64,000 bases of DNA from Zea mays (taxonomy: Eukaryota; Streptophyta; Magnoliopsida; Poales; Poaceae), in the NCBI RefSeq assembly GCF_902167145.1, contig NC_050098.1, positions 81,942,207-82,006,206 on the forward strand. Reading direction: 5' to 3'. Numbering within the stretch: the first letter of the stretch is position 1; each line of letters starts with the position of its first letter. The position numbers were made by a program, and so were the translations under genes. Positions 1-11,252 of this stretch are shown here, in pieces. Under the pieces are notes generated by a model, which was not told the DNA's origin, searched no databases, and worked only from the letters and a program-made list of their open reading frames with translations.

Positions 1-1376
1 TGCAATAGAGTGAACACAAGTGCAATAAAAGGTACAGGCACACAGGTGCATTCTAGGTTTTGGGGTAGATCACTATGTCAAGTGGTCTATTGTTCTCTAA
101 CTAGGTCTATCTTAGTGAATTACTTAAATAAAGTTATTCCACGGATGGGGTCATTCATTAAATGAGATTTAAGTCTACAAAGTTAAGCACTTGAACATTC
201 ATTAGGGTTTCACTTTTATTTTACCTCAAATAAATATTTTATAACCTTACACTGACCTAGAGACTAACCACAAAATTGAAACATGGAAATAGTGAATGAA
301 CATAATTTAAACAGGTAGAGGATAATGAACATTTTGCAATTTGAACCATCCAAATTGGAGTTCATATGCAAAAGTTATGAAATTTACAGGTTTTGGAATT
401 CAAAACCCTAAATCAGACACATTTATTAATTAAATAAAAACCTGGGGCTCTTTCTGCAAGAACCCAGGGGCTCGGCTGTAAAGACTAGGGACAACAGGTT
501 CTAATTCCAGGGAACCGAGGGTTTCTTTGACAAAACAACCAAGTGAAGGGGTATCTCGCTTCCTCGACTGTTGGATCTTGGATCAATGACCGAGATTAGA
601 AACAGTGGCCGAGCGCGAGGGTGCGCGGGGCGCGGGCGTCTGACGCACTGGGCCCATGGACCAGTGGCTCGGGTGGGGCGATGGACGTGTGCCGGGGTGC
701 CAGGGTGCGGGCTAGATGACAGGAGGGGCCATGCCATGGTCCGGCCCGCCGGTCAACGACACAGGCAAGCACAGGCGCGAGCTCGCGCTAACGGATGGGG
801 CCCATTGGTCAGTGACCCAGCGGAGGGGAAGTGAGGTTGGCGGGGGGAGACTACCAGTGGGCCCTGGGTGTCGGGGTCCTCATCTTCCCGGTCACAAACA
901 GAGCCCTCCTCGTTGGCCATGGCCAATGGCGACGCGGGGAGGCGAGGGCATCGAGCGCCGGCGGTTGGCCAAAGAGGCACGCCACGATGGTGAACCACCA
1001 CCGTCGGCCCTCACAGGTGAACGTGCAAAGGCGGAGAAGAAACAGGGAAAGAGAAAAAGGAAGATGGTCGGCGATCCTTACCTTGGGCGGAGCTCGGTCG
1101 AGGTGAGGCTCAGGCGGTGCTATCAGGCTTCGGGCGTGGACACAACAGAGACTCCAGGCGAGGCAGTGACAGGACTCCGGCGTGGTGTGGTCGTGGGGGG
1201 CAGTGCGGCGCGAGGTCGCGGTGGACCTCCGGCTCGGCGCGGGCGGTTCTCCACGCGGTGCTCGGGCATGGGCGGGTTAGAGTGGGCGAGCTGGGCGCAG
1301 CCTGTGAGTGGAGGTGGTCGAGTGGGGGAGAGAGGCGGGTTGAATTGAGGCAGGGCGCATGGGCGGTTGCCAATTG
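1..1376 (-). mobile_element. Partial LTR of an A-type gypsy element (remnant)
   Basis: This segment resembles part of the LTR immediately to its right. Positions 1-560 match roughly 2830-3440 (AT-rich, shared phrases such as 'ttcatatgcaaaag' and 'cattagggttt'). Positions 560-1370 match the GC-rich block that begins near 3440, with a shared 'gagattaga' followed by GC-rich repeats. No coding domain is recognisable, and the short ORFs in the GC-rich part differ between the two copies. It ends exactly where the terminal TG of the next LTR begins at 1377. I read it as the LTR into which element A inserted. The outer end lies outside the window. Confidence 0.6.
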
Positions 1377-4300
1377 TCACACCTGGTTTTGGAAGGCAAA
1401 CCGAATGCGAACCATGTACGTGCCAGGATCAGAAACTCACATACACAACGATTATATAATTGGACATCATCACACATTGCTCAAAATAAATTGCGGCAAA
1501 AGTACTTTATTACATCAAGATATCCAAGACATCCACAGAGTCATTACTTAACATAGTCGTTAATATTATCAAAGTGCAGAAAAAGCGAACGTAGCAGATA
1601 AGGCCTTCACAGGCAGCTGACTGGGGTTTGCCACTAACATAACTTGAACTCGTCGTAATCATAGAACTCCTCAAAGTCCTCCATGTTGCCTGCATCTTCT
1701 CCTGACCATTGAATATAGTGGGGACAACCTGGGGTGGGGGTGGTTTTTAAAGCAAGGGTGAGTACACATCAACGTACTCAACAAATGTCCCGTTTGGCTA
1801 AAGTGGACTAGTTGTATGTGGAGTTAAGATTAAGCAGTTGCTTTTAGTTGGTCAAGTATTTATTACTATTAGTAAGCCAAGTTTTAGTAATACACCCAAT
1901 TATCACCCAAAAGTACTCCCTCTAAGGGGAAATACCAGAGACCAGAGTTAGATTCATCATCATTAACCATCATCATAAAAGTACCTAAAGTTCTTCTAAT
2001 CAAAGAGGATCCCAAGACTGCTCTTAACCGTGAGCATGACTGATATACCAGTTTCTAACACTCTGTAGAGGTTGCACACTTTACCCATGAGTCATGATCC
2101 CTTTTTGACTCGGGTCGATCAAACCCTCAAACACTACCAAGGTGAGTAGGCAAGGTTTCACTACGTAGCCTTTACAAAGATTCCCTAGAGGTCATAGCCA
2201 CCCGTTAGGTTTCTCCAGTTTGATAAACACAATACTTCTCCCCACAGGAAGGGTGACTAACAAAACCAAATCGAATGAACCTCAGCAACGAGTGTCGACA
2301 GAGCAAGTATTGTGCCCAGATCCCATCGACGACCCTATGGCGAAGCCGACTACACCTCAAGTTCCTCTAATTAATTAGCTAAGGGCGTCCTATTCCACCC
2401 CTCATGGCTGTACTGTTATCCTGGGTTCTCGCTCAACGAATAGGTCCTTACGGAGAGGTACTCAGGAAACAGCCTGAGTCCCCTAAAGTATCACAAGGTC
2501 ATCATCTAGATAACATCATCGTATCATAAATATTCACATTATGTTCGTTGATTAAAGTAAAGCCATAGCATAAAGTTAACCATAATAACCAAAAAGTTAA
2601 ACAAGGATAAGGTATATACAGACTAGTCAATCCTTAGGTTTCAATAAAGTAATGCGGGACGGTGAATTATAAAGTACGTAGGACATAATGGGTCAGAGGA
2701 CACTTGCATTCACCAAGTTGTTGCTCAGGAAGATCTTCGACAACACACTCAGGAACCATGGGCTGCTCGTTGTCTAAACAAAGTGATCATGCATTCAATA
2801 CATTTGGGATAAAGACAAATGAACAATACACCAAACATGTACAATCAAGTGAACACAAGTTTGACAGAACAGTATAAACACAAAAGGTAAACTTAGGTTC
2901 TAGGGTGAACTAACACACCTAGAGGTTCGTGATTTTCTAAGTATTGTTTATCTCAATAGATTACATAACTTAAATGCATTTATCTTAGTGGGACACAAAA
3001 CTTATACTAGGGATAAATTCATACTTTACATATTATTAAACACACAAAGTTAAACATCTAATTACCATTAGGGTTTTCCCATTTTATTTTCTTATTAATA
3101 AATAAATAAATAATTTCCTAAAATAACCTATAGTCTAGGCATAAAATTAATATGTGAAGACAGTGAATGATTATAATTTACGTAGATAGAGAATAATCTT
3201 ATGAATATTTTCCAATTTGAATCACTCAATTTGGGGTTCATATGCAAAAGATATGAAATAAACAAGTTTTGGAGTTCAAAATACAAAATTAGGTCTAAAG
3301 TTGTGATTACTTAAAAGGTCAGGGGTCTGCGCGTGAAACAAAAGGACAGTGGGTTGATTCCTACAAAATCGAGGGCTTCTTTAGCAAAACCACCGCGCGA
3401 AGGGGTACGGGGTTTCCTCAGCCGCTAGATCCACGATCAACGACTGAGATTAGATCGTCGGGCGAGCGCGCGGGCGTGGGCGCACACGCGCGGCTGACAA
3501 GTGGGCCGGGGGTGGCAGCGACCTGAGGTCAGCGGGGCTGACAGGCTGGGTCCAGCTGTAGAGCACGAGCAAGGGAGCGAATCCGAGCGGTCAGATCTAA
3601 ATCGTACGGTTGAGATCAAGTCGGAGTAAATAGAAACCAAACCATCAGATCTCAGATGGATGCCTAAGATTTAATGGCGGCCTTAGGATGGGTGGCTGGC
3701 CTGCTCGCGGCGGCGCCACCCGTCTCCACGGTGAGGTTTCGTCGGAGGCGAGGACACGACCACGGTGAGTGTCTAGGGCACTAGGTAAAGGCTCAGGTGA
3801 GCTTGGGGTGACACGGTGGACACAACCATGGGCACAACACCGGCGCGGGGTCACTAGAGGGCACGGTCCGCGGTGGTGCGACCCAACGGCGGCATAGACC
3901 CGCTCTGGCGAGAAATTGTGCGGTCGACAGGGCAGTGCATGGGGAATTAAGGGCGTGGGGGAGCTGCTCACCTCGAGTGGAGTCTCTGGGCGCTTGAGCA
4001 ACGGCGGGGACGCTGGGAGGCCTTAGGTCGACGGCAACGGAGCTCCGGCTGCACGGTGAAGGAGCTGGTGAGCGCGGACCGGGCTAATCAGAGGGGCTGG
4101 GGGCAAACCGGAAGGTGTCCCACGTTGCTAGCGAAGAGGTGGAGCTCATTGAGGCAACAAACACGGCAGAAGCTCAACGGTGGCCACAGAACGAGCGGTG
4201 GACCACGGCGGAGCTTCACGGGCGCGCAGAGCGAGAGAGAGGGCGAGGGTGTTCCGCTAAGGGTGCAACTGAGTGGAGGAGCGAGTGAGTGGGTGCTGGC

Positions 4301-4982
4301 TCTAGAAAAGGGCTCGAGCGCGTGGGGGCGTGGACGGGAAATGCATGGTCATGGGTGCGTGCACGGCGGAGAGCGCGTGCGGTTCGGGAGGGACGGTTCC
4401 GACTAGCGGGGCCCATGGAACAGAGAGAGCGGGCGAACGAACGGGCAGCAGAGCTGACGAGCAGGGCCCGCGGAACAGAGAGAGAAGGCTCGCGTGTGTA
4501 GAGAAAAATGGCGCCGGTAAGTCGGCCCCACCGGGCAGCGTGAGGGAGAGAGAGAGCGCGCAGGGATGGCGCTGACAGGCCAAGTCTTCCTGTTAGGGAG
4601 GGGCAGGCGCGCTCGCGTGGGCGTGCGCGACTTAGCCGAGCAGGGCCGACTGGGCTGAATTAGGGTTTTCTTTTTCTCTGGAATTTCTAATGCCTTTTCT
4701 TTTTATTTTCTCTATGGATTTCAAATCAAACTCAAACCAAATACAAATTCAAACCAATTCAAACATGTTCATCAAACAAAAAGATAATTTAGGCTCAGCA
4801 TGATGCAACATTTCATGACTCACATAAGTTTTGACAAAATAAATAATTAATCCCTCAACTAATTAACTTAATTCTAATCAAAAGGAAAAGAGAGAGAGTC
4901 TAGAGAGAGAGACAAGAGGTAACACCTGAATTTGGTAGGTATTTAGAGAAGAAATTTTATACCCCCAAATTCAGGGTGTTAC
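1377..4982 (-). mobile_element. 3' LTR of gypsy element A
   Basis: The segment starts TGTCACACC and ends GGTGTTACA on the plus strand, so on the minus strand it runs TGTAACACCC...GGTGTGACA with TG/CA termini, about 3.6 kb. It is bordered by a polypurine tract on the internal side (from 4983) and then by integrase coding sequence, which fixes it as the 3' LTR of a minus-strand element. Composition is strongly zoned: AT-rich 1740-3400 and GC-rich 3440-4660. The preceding five bases, CCAAT (1372-1376), are a candidate TSD, but the partner is not in the window. The many short ORFs in the GC-rich zone have no recognisable product. Confidence 0.8.
4918..4982. repeat. Inverted repeat at the LTR tip of element A
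   Basis: Within the outermost 65 bp of the LTR, GGTAACACCTGAATTTGG and CCAAATTCAGGGTGTTAC are near-perfect inverted repeats around an AT-rich loop. The same arrangement occurs at the LTR tip starting at 63507. Confidence 0.75.
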
Positions 4983-5000
4983 AAACCTATCCCCCTTAAA
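4983..5000 (-). other. Polypurine tract of element A
   Basis: On the minus strand the sequence reads TTTAAGGGGGATAGGTT directly before the LTR start TGTAACACC. This is the usual position for the plus-strand primer of an LTR retrotransposon. Confidence 0.7.
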
Positions 5001-5019
5001 AAGAATCTCGCCTCGAGAT

Positions 5020-6188
5020 TCACGGTTGGCTAGCAAAGAGTTCGGGATATTTGGCTTTCAAATCATCTTATCTTTTCCAGGTTGCGTCTTCCTCTGAGTG
5101 ATGGCCCCACTTGACTTTGCACATCCTGATGGTGCTTCTTCGTGTGACTCTGTCTGCTGTCTCCAGAATATGAGTTGGCTTCTCGATATACGTCAAATCT
5201 TCTTGAACCTCAAGATCCTTAGTTGCAATTGCTCTTCTGGTACTCACAAGCACTTCTTCAGCTAAGACACATGAAACACATCGTGCACAGCTGATAGACC
5301 TTCGGTAGACTGAGTTGATATGCCACTTCTCCTCGTCTTGCTTGGATCTGGTATGGTCTGATGTATCGAGATGCTAGCTTGCCTTTGACTCCGAACCTTT
5401 TGATTCCTCTGATCGGTGACACCTTCAAGTAGACATAATCTCCTACTTCAAAACTCAGATCTCTTCTTCAGGTGTCAGCATAGCTTCGTTGCCTCGACTA
5501 TGCTGTCTTCAGATTCTCTCGAACCATTCTGATGTTCTCTTCAGTCTAATGTAAAATGTCTGGACCGAACACCTGCCTTTTGTCGGGCTGGTCCCAGTGC
5601 AGCGGAGTTATACAATTCCTCCCATAGAGTGCTTGGAATGGTGACATCTTCAGACCGGCCTGGTAGCTATTGTTGTAAGAGAATTCTGCATACGGTAGCC
5701 TTTTGTCCCAACCTAACTTGTCTTGCAACGCATAAGCTCTGAACATGTCTTCAAGAATCTGGTTGGTTCTCTCAGTCTGACCATCTGTTTGTGGGTGATA
5801 TGCTAAACTGAACTTCAAGTGTGTGCCCAAAGCTTCATGCAACTGCTGCCAGAAGTGAGAAGTGCATTGGGTATCTCTTACGAATAATATCTTCTTTCGA
5901 ACGATGTGCAAGCATACAATCTAGGACATATATAGTTCTGCCAACACTGCACTGCTATAGGTGGTCTTGACTAGTATGAAATGAGCCGCCTTTGTCAAAC
6001 GGTCCACTACCACCCAAATGGAGTCATAATCGGCTCGAGTGTGAGGCTGGCCGACTATAAAGTCCATCCCAATCTCATCCTATTTCCACTGAGGAATCTG
6101 TAACGGCTGCAACAAACCTATGGGCCTCTGATGCTCTGCCTTGATTCTCTGACAACTGTCGCATATGGCAACATACTCTGCTATCTCC
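5020..6188 (-). pseudogene. Element A integrase C-terminal half with chromodomain (broken)
   Basis: Minus-strand reading gives, from right to left, the zinc-finger tail (CDSCQRIKAEHQRP), the catalytic core start (GMDFIVGQP, VDRLTKAAHF) and the core end (SLAYHPQTDGQTERTNQ, EFSYNNSYQ, ALYGR) at 5546-5911. A chromodomain follows (KVKWGHHSEEDATW, about 5080-5230). This order is typical of plant chromoviruses, where the chromodomain directs integration toward heterochromatin. Stops and frame changes break the frame between about 5254 and 5545 and again in the C-terminus. The gene is cut at 6188 by Sirevirus C, and its upstream half resumes at 29843. It is not functional. Confidence 0.85.
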
Positions 6189-6779
6189 TGAGAGCACCTA
6201 GAGGGGGGGTGAAAAGGTGATCCTGTAAAACTTAAAACTTAATGCCACAAAACTTGATTAGGTGTTAGCACAATAAAGCCTAAGTGGCTAGAGAGGAGTT
6301 CTTGCAAAACACAATAACCACAAGAAGATCAACACAGATAGGCACAGTGGTTTATCCCGTGGTTCGGCCAAGTCCAACACTTGCCTACTCCACGTTGTGG
6401 CGTCCCAACGGACGAGGGTTGCACTCAACCCCTCTCAAGCGGTCCAAAGACCCACTTGAATACCACGGTGTTTTGCTTTGTTTACTATATCCTGCTTGCG
6501 AGGAATCTCCACAACTTGGAGCCTCTCGCCCTTACAATTTGACGTTCACAAAGAAGCACAGAAGTAAGGATGGGATGAGCAACGCACACAAGACACAAAA
6601 TCAGAGCAACAACACGCACACAAGTCACAACACGAGCTCTCAACACAACTCAAGGAGTTCTCTACTCAAATGGAGCTCTAGTTGCTATCACAAAGAATCG
6701 AATGCGCGGAATTGAAGTCTTGGTGCTTAGGAATGCTTAGAGAATACTTGGTGTCCTCCTCCATGCGCCTAGTGGTCCC

Positions 6780-6786
6780 TTTTATA
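6780..6786 (-). promoter_or_regulatory. TATA box of Sirevirus C 3' LTR
   Basis: The minus strand reads GGGGCTATAAAAGGGACC, a strong plant TATA context. The equivalent in the other LTR is at 29177-29183. It lies downstream of the palindrome cluster in transcriptional sense, as expected for a U3 promoter. Confidence 0.7.
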
Positions 6787-6854
6787 GCCCCAAGGCAGCT
6801 AGGAGCTATTGAGAGCATTCCAGGAAGGCAAATCTTGCCTTCAGTCGCCTGGCG

Positions 6855-7204
6855 CACCGGACAGTCCGGTGCACCACCGGACACTGTCCGGTGCGGATTT
6901 CTTTCCTTCTGTGGCGCAGCCGACCGTTGAAGATACAGAGCCGTTGGCGCATCGGACAGTCCGGTGCCCCCTTCTGACCGTTGGCTCGGCCACGCGTCGC
7001 GCGCGGATTACGCGACCGACCGTTGGCCCGGCTGACCGTTGGCTCACCGGACAGTCCGGTGCACCACCAGACAGTCCGGTGATTTATAGCCGTACGCCGT
7101 TAATCGCTTCCTGAGAGCGACGACTTCGCCTGTGAATGGCTCACCGGACAGTCGCCAGCCTGACGCACCGGACACTGTCCGGTGCACCACCGGACAGTCC
7201 GGTG
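6855..7204. repeat. Palindromic repeat cluster in Sirevirus 3' LTR
   Basis: Repeated short palindromes of the form CACCGGACAGTCCGGTG, some with an extra CT (CACCGGACACTGTCCGGTG), occur near 6855, 6875, 6952, 7043, 7063, 7166 and 7186, some mutated. They lie upstream of the TATA box in the U3 region. Sirevirus LTRs are known to have conserved palindromes in this region, and they may be factor-binding sites. Confidence 0.8.
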
Positions 7205-7446
7205 CACCCAGACTGCGCAGAGTCTTGGCGGCTTAGCCAAGTCTTTTCCAAATTGGTCTTTTCCTGTTTCTAGCACTTAGACACAATACATTAGTCTCCA
7301 AAACAATGTACTAAGTCTTAGAAACATACCTTTACTCTTGATTTGCACTTTGTCCATCAATTGGCATAGATTAACACTTAAGCACTTGTGTTGGCACTCA
7401 ATCACCAAAATACTTAGAAATGGCCCAAGGGCACATTTCCCTTTCA

Positions 7447-7477
7447 ATCTCCCCCTTTTTGGTGATTTATGCCAACA
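7447..7477 (-). other. Polypurine tract of Sirevirus C
   Basis: The minus strand reads CACCAAAAAGGGGGAGAT directly before the LTR start TGAAAGGG. A second purine-rich run (ATGGGAAAAAGGGGGAG on the minus strand, around 7685-7701) lies further inside. Repeated PPT-like runs are a feature reported for Sireviruses. Confidence 0.8.
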
Positions 7478-7794
7478 CAACAAAAAGCAACTAAAGAAGT
7501 GCAACATCAATGCAAATGCGAACACAAATTTGTTTTGATTCAAATTTGGCATATTTGGATCATTCTTGGCCACCACTTGGTTTTGTTTTTGTAAATCAAC
7601 CTCAATTTCCTATCTCTAAGTCAAATTCACTTGCAGAGACATAAAGAGAGGTATTCCAAGAGAAATTGATCAAAGATTCAAAAACTCCCCCTTTTTCCCA
7701 TAATCAAACATACTCCCCACAAGAGACCAACTTTTAGCACTAAGAGACAACAAGAGTATTTTGCCAAAACAAAACTCTACTATTTTCAAAATTC

Positions 7795-8007
7795 TCAAGT
7801 GGTAGCTGCTCCATTTCTTGCTTTGGCCTTATTTTCTCCCCCTTTGGTATCAAGCACCAAAACGGGATCAATCTTGGCCCTTAAACCCCATTGCCTCACC
7901 AATACCTTCAAATAAGAGTACAAAGGCAATAAGGATATTGAGATGAACTTGGAGTAAGTTACCCTCTCATCGGAGTGGAGTGGAAGTCTTGCATGGTCCA
8001 AGTCCAC
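7795..8007 (-). pseudogene. 3'-terminal coding remnant of Sirevirus C
   Basis: The minus strand encodes about 70 residues ending in a stop near 7795, with stretches such as LPLHSDERVTYSKF and RQWGLRAKIDPVLVLDTKGG. It lies between the lost pol region and the polypurine tract, where Sireviruses have their last ORF or a 3' extension. I recognise the stretch as typical of Ji/Opie elements but cannot name a domain, so its function is unknown. The upstream part is cut off at about 8012, where B-family LTR sequence starts abruptly. Confidence 0.55.
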
Positions 8008-8012
8008 CTTTC

Positions 8013-9812
8013 CTTAATTAAACAAGGTTTGGTCAGTTTCTGTATTTAATTCTAAACTTTAAAATTTAGATCAGAAAGCATGGGGTTTAGCATTTTAATT
8101 GGTAGTCCATAATATTTAGAATCCAGCAAATATGGTTTGACAATTTTTGGTTAAGTATCTCTCAAGTTATGAATTTCCTAAGTTCTCTGTTCATTAAAAA
8201 GATTAAACAGAAATGATTAAATGGAAAACTATTTTGCAACGGGGTCCCTGGCGGGTGTTTTCAAGTTTCCTTACAGACTAGTCCTTGGGCTACTATTCAA
8301 TTGAGTCGCTGACAATTCAGAAAACCCCCTGGGTTCTTCTAATCCTAACCCGAGGTCCTTCCCCCAAATCAAACAGTACCCGCGGAGGAAGAAAGGGCGG
8401 AGGGGCTTACCGGCGGTGAGACTGCTCCGGTGAGGTGGCCGAGGGTGTAGGGAAGGTCCTGAGGATCACGACGATGTGCGGGTCGCCGTCGGGGACGGTC
8501 GGAGTCGGCTGGTCCACGTGCGTAGGCGGGGGAGCTCGTCGGCGGCGAGGAGTCCAGCCTATCCAGGGCACAATTGACCAATCAAACGGGTCAGAGAGCT
8601 TCACCAGGGATCAAGGAAGGTGTGTGCACGAGGAATTGAAGAACGGCTCACCGGATTGCTCGGTCTACGCGCGCAGGCGGGCGGCTGAAGTTCGGTGAGG
8701 GCGATCTTGGCCTTCTGGTGAAGTTCTACCGGGTCCGAGGGCTGGGAAAGCTTCACAAGCTACTGGCGAAGCTAACCGAGCGGCTGGCGCGGCTTGGAAG
8801 TGACTGGAGTAGGCTGGCCACGGTGGCCGAGGCTCTGGCGGCAATGGCGGGCGGAAAAAGAGCTCGCCGGAGCTAAGGAGGTGTGTCTGGCCAGCGAAGG
8901 TGAGCACGGGGTGAGGTGAGGCGCGCCCGAGGAGGCTTTATAGGCACAGGCGAGCACGACCGAGGGCGAGGGCGCGCGGCAGACTTGACTGAACGCTGGG
9001 GCGAGCGCGCGCGTGGGTTGGGCAAACGCTGGCGTGCCGACCAGGGTCGAACACGTGTGCCCGTTCGTTCTGCCCAAGTTCTGGCGCGTGTAGTCATTCA
9101 TCCGAGCCTGCTGTTGCCTTAGTCAGTGCACAAAACCTCTTATCCTCCCTACAAGCTACTAATCTTGTGTGGGGATCATAGGATTTTCCTACAGCTTTCA
9201 GAGATTTGGAGCCCGGAAATCTGGTCTATCTCTCTGCTCAAACCCGAGGCAAATCCAGGGTTTTGTCGTGTCTAGGGCTCGCGTCCCAATGCCATCTTCT
9301 GGTATGTGACAGAGGGGTTAGTTAGACACGTTTTTGTCAATGGGGTCATCAGGATTCGAGCTAGGGATCAAGGTGAACACGCTTGATCTTTGGCTCAAGG
9401 TCGGAAATTCAGAATTCAGAATTTCAGAATTCCCTATTGAGTCCCCACTTGAGAAGCTTGCTTGGGGTTTTGTTTAAATTATTTTGGCCAAGCTTCCTAA
9501 ATCTTTATTGTTGCTTATTAAATATACTTCAATGTTTATATTTGGCCTAAGCCATGATTCTATATTTTTCATACTCTTTTGCTTTTTCTCTTCAATTTTG
9601 CTTATAGAGCTCAATTAGGGTTGTTATTAGGGTTTCAACATTTTGCCCTTTGGAAAAACTCATTTGTTTTGAACATGATGCTTTTAAGTATAAACTTAGT
9701 GGATCCTTTATTCTTAAGTCAATTTGATGCTCATGCTCAATTTGGTTCGCATAAAATGATGGTTCTTGGGTTAGCACTTGAGAGAAACCCTAGGTGACAC
9801 TGGGGTGTCACA
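8013..9812 (-). mobile_element. Truncated 3' LTR of element B
   Basis: This 1.8 kb matches 26190-27974 closely over its whole length, ending GGGGTGTCACA just before the polypurine tract. The outer (plus-strand left) 2.9 kb is missing, and the breakpoint at 8012/8013 joins Sirevirus sequence directly. A GC-rich block (about 8390-9110) contains the TATA box and leader. The minus strand reads CACCGCCG|GTAAGC at 8411/8410, a strong splice donor shared with the other LTRs of the family. Confidence 0.85.
8935..8940 (-). promoter_or_regulatory. TATA box of element B 3' LTR
   Basis: The minus strand reads GTGCCTATAAAGCCTCC. Equivalents occur at 27099-27104 (B 5' LTR), 38756-38761 (F, plus strand) and 53667-53672 (H). 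All lie just upstream of a GC-rich block that ends in a conserved GT donor. Confidence 0.65.
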
Positions 9813-9830
9813 GCCTTCCCCCCTTAAAGG
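9813..9830 (-). other. Polypurine tract of element B
   Basis: The minus strand reads CCTTTAAGGGGGGAAGGC directly before the LTR start TGTGACACC. Confidence 0.8.
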
Positions 9831-10056
9831 AATCTCGTCCCGAGATTTGGGTCAGAGTCCTCCCGGGGTGAAGCGAAGGGTGAGACTTACATGAAGTGGG
9901 TGCTTAATATTAGGGCAAACTGCTCTTCGAATGTCATTCTCTTTGCAACTTCAGAAGGAAGTCCTATTAAGTTTTGTTTCATAATTACTTCATTCTGATT
10001 TAAGATTATATTTCTGAAATTTAGATTCGAATGGCAGGAGGAGGGGTTGGGTGTGA

Positions 10057-11252
10057 TTACGTACCAATTTCCTTAGGTAGGCAATCGGGAAAGTTGGATT
10101 GCAAGAATTCCTCAGTCTCCCAGGTAGCTTCTTCCTCTGAGTGATTACTCCACTGGACCTTGTACATCTTGATCGATTTAGCTCGAGTTGATCTTTCTTT
10201 GCAATCCAGAATCTTGGAAGGGTACTCTTGGTATGATAGATCTGGCTCTATCTCCAATTCTGGTTCTGCTATGATCTCGGTCGTCAATCGAACACACTTC
10301 TTCAGCTAAAATACATGGAACACGCTGTGGATGGCAGACATTTTTGGAGGTAACATCAATTTATATGCCACGGGTCCATAGGTTTCTATGATCTCATAAG
10401 GTCCAATGTAACGAGGGGCTAGCTTGCCTTTGATCCCAAACCTCTGCACTCCTTTGGTGGGTGATACCTTGAGATAAACGAAATCTCCCACCTCGAACTG
10501 GAGAGGTTTCCTTCTCTTATCATGGTAACTCTTCTTCCTGGCCTGAGCAGCTTCTAGATTCTTCCTGATTGGTCTGACCTTCCTTTCGGCTTTAGTCACT
10601 AAGTCAGGTCTGAAAACTTCTCTTTCTCCAGGCTGAGACCAATTGAGTGGTGTTCTACACCTTCTTCCATAGAGGGCTTCAAAAGGTGCCATCCTTAGGC
10701 TGGATTGATAACTGTTGTTATAAGCAAACTCTGCCAAGGAGAGGTGCTTATCCCAGTTCTTGCCACAATCGATTACACAGGCTCTCAGCATATCTTCAAG
10801 AATTTGGTTTACCCTTTCAGTCTGACCATCAGTCTGTGGGTGGTAAGCTGAACTTCTGATTAGCTTGGTTCCCAAGACTCCTGCAGTTGTTCCCAAAATC
10901 TGGCAACAAATTGGGCTCCTCGGTCAGATACAATGCTCCGAGGCAATCCGTGCAAACACACGATCCGGTCAATGTACAACTCTGCATACTTTTGAGCCTT
11001 ATCAGTGGTGTGCACACAGAGAAAATGTGCCACTTTCGTCAGTCGGTCCACAATAATCCAAATCGAATCATGATGACGAGAGGTGTTGGGCAGACCTACG
11101 ATGAAATCCATGCTGATGTCATCCCATTTCCACGAAGGTATAGACAGGGGTTGCAAAGCTCCAGCTGATTTCAAGTGGCTGGCCTTTATCCTCTGATAGG
11201 TGTCACATTCCGATACATATTGGGCTATCTCCCTCTTCATATGGTCCACCAA
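10057..11252 (-). pseudogene. Element B integrase with chromodomain (frameshifted)
   Basis: Read on the minus strand. The zinc-finger tail and core start lie at 10860-11252 (CDTYQRIKASH, MDFIVGLPNTSRHHDSIW, VDRLTKVAHF, IVSDRGAQF). The core end is at 10306-10896 (SSAYHPQTDGQTERVNQ, EFAYNNSYQSS, ALYGRRC), followed by the GPY-like module (RYIGPYEIIETYGPVAYKL). The chromodomain is at about 10080-10250 (KMYKVQWSNHSEEEATWETEE). Compared with copy H, B has 1-nt deletions near 11237 and 10893 and a stop near 10306. The final stop is at 10057. The integrase would join cDNA to the host genome, with the chromodomain favouring heterochromatin. This copy is inactive as written. Confidence 0.88.

Larger units (their letters stand above)
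6189..7446 (-). mobile_element. 3' LTR of Sirevirus C
   Basis: About 1.26 kb, TG...CA, closely matching the LTR at 28587-29842 with scattered substitutions and small indels. It holds a TATA box and an array of short GC-rich palindromes. Minus-strand sequence starts TGAAAGGGAAATGTG immediately after the purine-rich tract. The ORF at 6284-6715 occurs in both LTR copies but has no recognisable domain, and I take it to be incidental. Confidence 0.9.

Noticed and set aside
716..1551. Overlapping GC-rich ORFs (up to 210 codons) that resemble a short gene
   Set aside because: They lie in the GC-rich zone of an LTR, are low-complexity Arg/Gly/Pro-rich, and have no counterpart frame in the related LTR at 3440-4660.
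6855..7204. Regular palindromic repeats that could be mistaken for a CRISPR array
   Set aside because: Spacing is irregular, the repeats are self-palindromic, the DNA is plant nuclear, and the cluster sits in both LTRs of a retrotransposon.
7447..7477. LTR end of Sirevirus C placed at 7477 (...GCCAACA)
   Set aside because: The second LTR ends ...CCCTTTCA and is followed by the TSD, so 7447-7477 is the polypurine region, not LTR.
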